From Myxococcales bacterium (GTDB lineage: Bacteria; Myxococcota_A; Polyangia; Polyangiales; Polyangiaceae), in assembly GCA_025354825.1 (NCBI GenBank), contig JANXMC010000211.1, positions 1 to 47,548 on the forward strand: 47,548 bases of DNA. Direction: 5' to 3'. The stretch's first letter is position 1, and each line of letters begins with the position of its first letter. Made by a program: the position numbers and the translations under genes. Shown here one piece after another: positions 43,949 to 47,548 of this stretch. Under the pieces are notes generated by a model that saw only the letters and a list, made by a program, of their open reading frames with translations, was not told the DNA's origin and did no database searches.

Positions 43949-44590
43949 ATGGGAATCTCGCCACATTCATCGACGCTGGAGTCATATGACGACGAGCCGG
44001 GATCGCTCGAGGCTGCATGGGGTGACTCGGGTGACGAAAGCGGCATCCGCTACGTCGGCCTGAGAGCGACGCCGCACGATGTTCGCTCGCTCACCCTGCT
44101 CGGTCACACAGAGCCACTGGCATGCAGCGACGAGTCATACGTCGTCGTAGACCCCTCCGCCCTGGCGCGAAGACTTCGCGATCGCGTGCTCGTTGCGGCC
44201 CGCGCGCGCAACATCGACATCTCGATCTATTGCACCTGCGACGAGCTCCGGGTCGCGCCCCTGGCGTTCGCGCAGGCCGTCCACGAGCTGCTCGACAATG
44301 CCGTGCGTGCGACGAGGCCGGGTCACTCCGTCGTCATGGACGTGCGGAAGACGCCGGCCGGCGAGGTGATTTGGCAACTGCAGGACGACGGCGAAGGAAT
44401 GTCCCCATCGACCCTCGCTTCTCTCGGTCGGGGCACGGAAGGCGGTGGCGCAGGACGCGGGGTCGCGCTGGCCTGGGCCGTGGTCGAGGCGCACGGCGGC
44501 CTCCTTCGCTTCGAGTCGGCGCCGGGCCAGGGGACCACGGCGAGCATCTGGCTGCCGCAACGATTCGGGGCGGGCGCGCGACGGGCCTAG
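43949..44590 (+). CDS. Stand-alone GHKL/HATPase_c ATPase without HisKA domain
   Basis: The 213-residue product is taken from ATG 43949, behind GGGGGA. The frame is open further upstream, but that part is low-complexity. It has a HATPase domain: N-box 'HELLDNAVRATR' (Asn117), G1 'LQDDGEGMSPST' and G2 'GGGAGRGVALAWAVVEAHGG'. There is no HisKA or phospho-accepting His. Such proteins act as anti-sigma or kinase-like serine kinases (RsbW/SpoIIAB type), or as a partner ATPase of a separate HisKA protein. A link to the neighbouring stress genes is inference. No sigma factor gene is beside it. Confidence 0.8.
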   Translation: MGISPHSSTLESYDDEPGSLEAAWGDSGDESGIRYVGLRATPHDVRSLTLLGHTEPLACSDESYVVVDPSALARRLRDRVLVAARARNIDISIYCTCDELRVAPLAFAQAVHELLDNAVRATRPGHSVVMDVRKTPAGEVIWQLQDDGEGMSPSTLASLGRGTEGGGAGRGVALAWAVVEAHGGLLRFESAPGQGTTASIWLPQRFGAGARRA

Positions 44591-44683
44591 CTTCGGCGTT
44601 CACTATACAGGACACAAATCCGGGCCGAGGCGGCCGGCCTGCGGGGCGTGAATCGCTCACGGCAATGACCGTCGGGCCGTATC

Positions 44684-45049
44684 TCAATCGTCTTCGTCCT
44701 CGCCTTTGCCTTTGTCTTTGCCTTTGTCCTTCTTCTTCGACTCGTCGTGCACCGAGAGATCCGGTGCCCATTCGATCGCGCCCTTGTCGTTCGTCTGCTT
44801 GACCTTGATTCCGAGCGTGGTGCCGTCCTTCATCGTGCTGATGCACTCGAAGGTGTCGCCCGCCTTGGCCACGATGTTCTCGGGGCACTTCACCGACTTC
44901 ACCGGCAGCACCCACTTGTTCATCATGCCCTTCTTCAGATCCTCCTCGAGCTTGGCCGTGTCGAGGCGCTGACCACATGCGGCGAGGGCGATGGGCGCGA
45001 GCAGCACGAGGATTGTCGGGAAGGCGAATGCGGGGCGAAGGGGACGCAT
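44684..45049 (-). CDS. DUF4333-domain lipoprotein
   Basis: The 121-residue product has a lipoprotein signal ('IALAACGQ', Cys25) and a DUF4333-type domain. In the domain, 'VKSVKCPENIVAKAGDTFEC' has the two Cys and the 'AKAGDTFEC' core, and 'TTLGIKVKQTNDKGAIEW' follows. The tail 'KKKDKGKDKGKGEDEDD' is encoded by a repetitive stretch and is probably unstructured. DUF4333 lipoproteins are secreted and of unknown function. It is convergent with the GHKL gene, and divergent from the dioxygenase gene at 45144. Confidence 0.85.
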   Translation of the reverse strand: MRPLRPAFAFPTILVLLAPIALAACGQRLDTAKLEEDLKKGMMNKWVLPVKSVKCPENIVAKAGDTFECISTMKDGTTLGIKVKQTNDKGAIEWAPDLSVHDESKKKDKGKDKGKGEDEDD

Positions 45050-45143
45050 CGGCTAGAAATACAGCGCTCGCTTCCGCAACGGCATCGCAATCGGTGGGAG
45101 CGACTTCGCAGCAGCGTCGCGACGTCTGTTATACTAGACACCG

Positions 45144-46232
45144 ATGCACTCCGTCGAGACCCACGCGAGCCACCTACGTGTCCACTTCGGCAGCAGCAAG
45201 CCGAGCCACGCCGACTTCCACTACCTATGGCTGCGCAACGCCTGCGACGACGACCGACATCCGCTCACGCGCGAGCGGATCTTGGACGCGAGTGACCTCT
45301 CGCTCGAGGTGCGACCGAAGGCTGCGCGCATCGAAGGGTCGGTGCTGGTGGTCGAGTGGGAGGGCGAGTCGCGCGTGAGCCGCTATCCGGAGGAGTTTCT
45401 CCGCCAGCACGCCTACGCAGCCGATCGAGAGGCGGTTTCTCCGCCTCCCTCCGACGTTCAGGCCATCGAGCTCGACGCCGCCGAGCTGTCTACCGAGGCA
45501 GCCGCGGCTGCAGCCCACGAGCGCGTCAGGCGCGACGGCGCGGTGATCGTGCGGCGATTCGCTGGCGGGCGCGATCCGGAAGCGGCAACGAAGCTCATCG
45601 TCGAGGCCTTCGCCGCGCGGGGCCTCGGCGTGCGCACGACCCACTTCGGCTACATCGAAGACCTCCGCACCGACAACACCACCAACGCCAACACCGATCA
45701 GCTCGGGTACACCGACGCGCCCGTCGACCTCCACACCGATCAACCCTTCCTCGAAGACCCGCCCCGATACCAACTGCTGCAGTGCCTCCGCCCCGCTGCC
45801 GAGGGCGGCGAAAACCAGGTCGCCGACGCACAGGCGGCCGCGCGCTACCTCGCGAGCGAGAACCGCGACGCCGCCGAGCTCCTGCGCACCTTGCCCGTTC
45901 GATTTCATCGGAAGCAGAAGGCGTTCGAGGCCATCGTCGATGCGCCCATCCTCCGCGACGACGCGCAGGGTTTCCAAGTGCGCGCGTCCTACTTCACCCT
46001 CGCACCGCACCAGCACTCGTTCGATCGAATGGAGGCGTATTACGCCGCCTACCGAAGGTTCTTCCGCCTGGTGCGCGATCCCCGTCACCAATATCGGTTT
46101 CGCCTCGATGCCGGCGATTTCCTCTTCTACGACAACCATCGCATGCTCCACGCCCGCAGCAGCTTCCGCGGCGCGCGCTGGCTCCGGGGCATCTATTTCG
46201 ACGAGTTCGACGACAGACGAGAAGCCCCGTAG
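45144..46232 (+). CDS. Gamma-butyrobetaine dioxygenase-like Fe(II)/2-oxoglutarate oxygenase
   Basis: The 362-residue product has a short N-terminal DUF971-type domain ('FHYLWLRNACDDDRHPLTRE', then 'LEVRPKAARIEGSVLVVEWE') followed by a TauD-like double-stranded beta helix. Iron ligands are H197-T-D199 ('VDLHTDQPFLEDPP') and the distal His in 'DNHRMLHARSSF' (332 or 336). The typical 'HFGYIEDLR' and 'NTDQLGYTD' blocks are present. Members hydroxylate gamma-butyrobetaine to carnitine or trimethyllysine, but other substrates occur. The start is ATG 45144. It is not obviously in an operon. Confidence 0.9.
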   Translation: MHSVETHASHLRVHFGSSKPSHADFHYLWLRNACDDDRHPLTRERILDASDLSLEVRPKAARIEGSVLVVEWEGESRVSRYPEEFLRQHAYAADREAVSPPPSDVQAIELDAAELSTEAAAAAAHERVRRDGAVIVRRFAGGRDPEAATKLIVEAFAARGLGVRTTHFGYIEDLRTDNTTNANTDQLGYTDAPVDLHTDQPFLEDPPRYQLLQCLRPAAEGGENQVADAQAAARYLASENRDAAELLRTLPVRFHRKQKAFEAIVDAPILRDDAQGFQVRASYFTLAPHQHSFDRMEAYYAAYRRFFRLVRDPRHQYRFRLDAGDFLFYDNHRMLHARSSFRGARWLRGIYFDEFDDRREAP

Positions 46233-46245
46233 GCCCAAGCACGCA

Positions 46246-46267
46246 CTTTTCTGCGGCTTTTCTGCGG
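46246..46267 (+). repeat. 11-bp tandem duplication downstream of the dioxygenase gene
   Basis: CTTTTCTGCGG occurs twice in direct succession, 13 bases after the dioxygenase stop. It is a minor slippage-type repeat with no stem and no poly-T tail, so not a terminator. Confidence 0.7.
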
Positions 46268-46310
46268 CATCCTTGACAAGCCGGTCTCGGCGGACCAGAA
46301 CCATCCGCTC

Positions 46311-46320
46311 ATATCGATAT
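46311..46320. promoter_or_regulatory. ATATCGATAT palindrome in front of the ArsR-methyltransferase fusion gene
   Basis: A perfect 10-bp palindrome lies eight bases before the start of the regulator, in a GC-rich background. A TTGACA hexamer is at 46273-46278. The position over the ribosome-binding region fits autorepression by the ArsR-type winged helix. SAH- or SAM-responsive regulation is inference from the fused methyltransferase domain and the metH gene downstream. Confidence 0.55.
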
Positions 46321-46328
46321 CAGGATGC

Positions 46329-47270
46329 ATGAACCTCTCCCACTACGTCGAAACGCTCAACCTGCTCGGTGACGAGAGTCGCATTCGGCTCTGCGTGCTC
46401 TTGCGCGAGCGCGAGCTCTGCGTCTCCGATCTGGTGCGGGTCACGGGCATGGCGCAGTCGCGGGTGTCGACGCACCTCGCGCGTCTTCGCGAGGCGGGCT
46501 TCGTTTGGGATCGGCGACAGGGCTCGCAATGTTTCTACGGGCTCGCCGTCGACGCATTGCCAACCACCGCCAAGGCCGTGCTCGACGGTGCCGAGGCCGG
46601 AGGCGATGCGACGCTGCTCGGCGATCAGAAGCGCCTGCAAGAGTTGGAAGCCGAACGGCGGGAGGGCCTCCCCGAATCCGTCACCCACGAGCTCGAACGT
46701 TACTATTCACCAGGCCGCACGTGGCAATCGCTGGCCATCGGCATCGCCGCACTCCTCGAGCTCGGCGACGTGCTCGACGTCGGCTCGGGAGATGGCGCGG
46801 CGGCTTCGTCGCTCGCCCCGCGCTGTCGTTCGCTCACCTGCATCGACAGCAACGCACGCATGATCGAGCTCGCCAAGGAGCGTCTCGCGCGCTTCTCCAC
46901 GGTGACGGCGCAGGTGGCCGACGTGCATGCGCTGCCCTTCCCGAAGGCCTCGTTCGACGCCGTGATGATGTTCCACACGCTCACCTACGCAGAGAAGCCT
47001 GCTCGCGCGCTCGCCGAGTGCGCCAGGGTGCTTCGTCCCGGTGGACGCATGGTCCTTCTCTGCCTCCATCGACACCAACAGCACGAGGTGACCGCCCGCT
47101 ACGGCGAGCTTCACCCCGGATTTACCCCGCGCGCCGTTCGTCAGTTGTTGACGACCGCCGGGCTCGACGTCCAAGTCTCGGAAATCGCCTCGCGCGAAGC
47201 CAAGAAGCCGCACCTCGAAGTCGTCTTGGCCATCGGCGACAAGCACCCCACGAAACGCTCCCACTCCTGA
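46329..47270 (+). CDS. ArsR-family regulator fused to a SAM-dependent methyltransferase domain
   Basis: The 313-residue protein has an N-terminal ArsR winged helix ('LNLLGDESRIRLCVLLRERE', 'VSDLVRVTGMAQSRVSTHLA', 'RLREAGFVWDRR') and, from about residue 130, a class I methyltransferase domain with motif I 'DVLDVGSGDGAAASS' (D150 to G156), 'DSNARMIELAKERL' and 'FHTLTYAEKPARALAE'. Fusions of this kind control methionine/SAM-cycle genes in response to SAH or SAM. The 12-base gap to metH supports that role. No free Cys cluster for arsenic binding is seen in the ArsR part. It starts at ATG 46329. Confidence 0.93.
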   Translation: MNLSHYVETLNLLGDESRIRLCVLLRERELCVSDLVRVTGMAQSRVSTHLARLREAGFVWDRRQGSQCFYGLAVDALPTTAKAVLDGAEAGGDATLLGDQKRLQELEAERREGLPESVTHELERYYSPGRTWQSLAIGIAALLELGDVLDVGSGDGAAASSLAPRCRSLTCIDSNARMIELAKERLARFSTVTAQVADVHALPFPKASFDAVMMFHTLTYAEKPARALAECARVLRPGGRMVLLCLHRHQQHEVTARYGELHPGFTPRAVRQLLTTAGLDVQVSEIASREAKKPHLEVVLAIGDKHPTKRSHS

Positions 47271-47282
47271 TCCGTTGCAAGA

Positions 47283-47548
47283 TGCCGAACCTCCATCCGC
47301 TCCAGAAGCTCCTGCAGAGTCGCATCGCCATCATCGACGGCGCGATGGGCACGACCATCCGCACCTACGGCATGACCGAAGCAGACATCCGCGGGAAGCG
47401 GTTTCAGAGCTCGACCAAAGATCTGCTGAACAACGGCGACCTCTTCTCGCTGACGCAGCCGGCGATGATCTGCGACATCCACCGTCGTTTCCTCGAGGCC
47501 GGCGCCGACATCATCGAGACCAACACGTTCGGCGCCACCAGTATCACC
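47283..47548 (+). CDS. metH: Methionine synthase, N-terminal part (3' end outside window)
   Basis: The visible 88 residues are the start of the homocysteine-binding Hcy domain: 'LQKLLQSRIAIIDGAMGTTI', 'FSSTKDLLNNGDLFSLTQP'-like text, and 'AGADIIETNTFGATSI'. Cobalamin-dependent MetH makes methionine from homocysteine and methyl-THF; the zinc-binding Cys lie further on, outside the window. The ATG at 47283 follows the regulator stop by 12 bases, indicating co-transcription. The 'DGAMGT' and 'IETNTFGA' motifs are exactly those expected. Confidence 0.95.

Overview
The window is GC-rich, delta-proteobacterial (myxobacterial, Polyangiales-like) chromosomal DNA. Pointers to this are the many Asp/Ser/Gly-rich lipoproteins, a MYXO-CTERM-like C-terminal tail, a giant soluble hybrid histidine kinase, Cys-rich lipoproteins and very high third-position GC. 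Species assignment is inference.

Left part, 1 to about 19,558: accessory DNA that I read as one end of an integrated, partly decayed element. It ends in the 3' half of a tRNA-Phe gene (anticodon loop, T arm and acceptor 3' strand at 19511-19558, no 5' half), the usual footprint of integration into a tRNA gene. Inside are two IS66 transposase pieces, a serine-hydrolase lipoprotein, a Cys-rich lipoprotein divergent from an XRE regulator with a palindrome between them, small DNA-binding-type genes, and two convergent modules that each pair a Gp37/Gp68 (DUF5131, three-Cys motif) protein with a three-Cys-motif partner protein (TcmP). Between the two modules lies a PadR regulator plus a membrane-anchored protein with a near-perfect 25-bp operator candidate. 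Further right are a HEPN-type protein and a decayed contractile phage-tail cluster (portal, tail tube, T4-type baseplate/gp53-like, gpD-like). Two opposite-strand nuclease-like genes, one PD-(D/E)XK and one PLD-type, are slotted between the tail genes. The whole resembles a cargo or defence island on a dying prophage or tail element.

Right part, 19,559 to 47,548: compact chromosomal DNA. It holds a universal stress protein with an added Cys/His tail, an Ada-AraC-AlkA fusion overlapping an O6-alkylguanine methyltransferase gene, a membrane cytochrome c, an ABM monooxygenase divergent from a GlxA-type regulator, and a secreted lipoprotein. Next comes a signalling operon: a 2000-residue poly-HAMP hybrid kinase with ten exact-length 92-residue repeats, then a REC-HisKA-HATPase-REC kinase, then a STAND ATPase with a C-terminal DNA-binding domain. 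It is followed by three secreted proteins (beta-helix, SGNH hydrolase, lipoprotein), a small stress-type cluster (BON lipoprotein, YflT-like protein, stand-alone GHKL ATPase), a DUF4333 lipoprotein and a gamma-butyrobetaine-dioxygenase-like enzyme. The window ends with an ArsR-methyltransferase fusion regulator directly upstream of metH, which suggests local control of the methionine/SAM cycle.

The most promising material for new biology is the doubled TcmP/Gp37-Gp68 locus with its PadR/membrane-protein centre, the nuclease cargo in the tail remnant, and the poly-HAMP kinase operon. No complete tRNA, rRNA, CRISPR array or convincing intrinsic terminator was seen.
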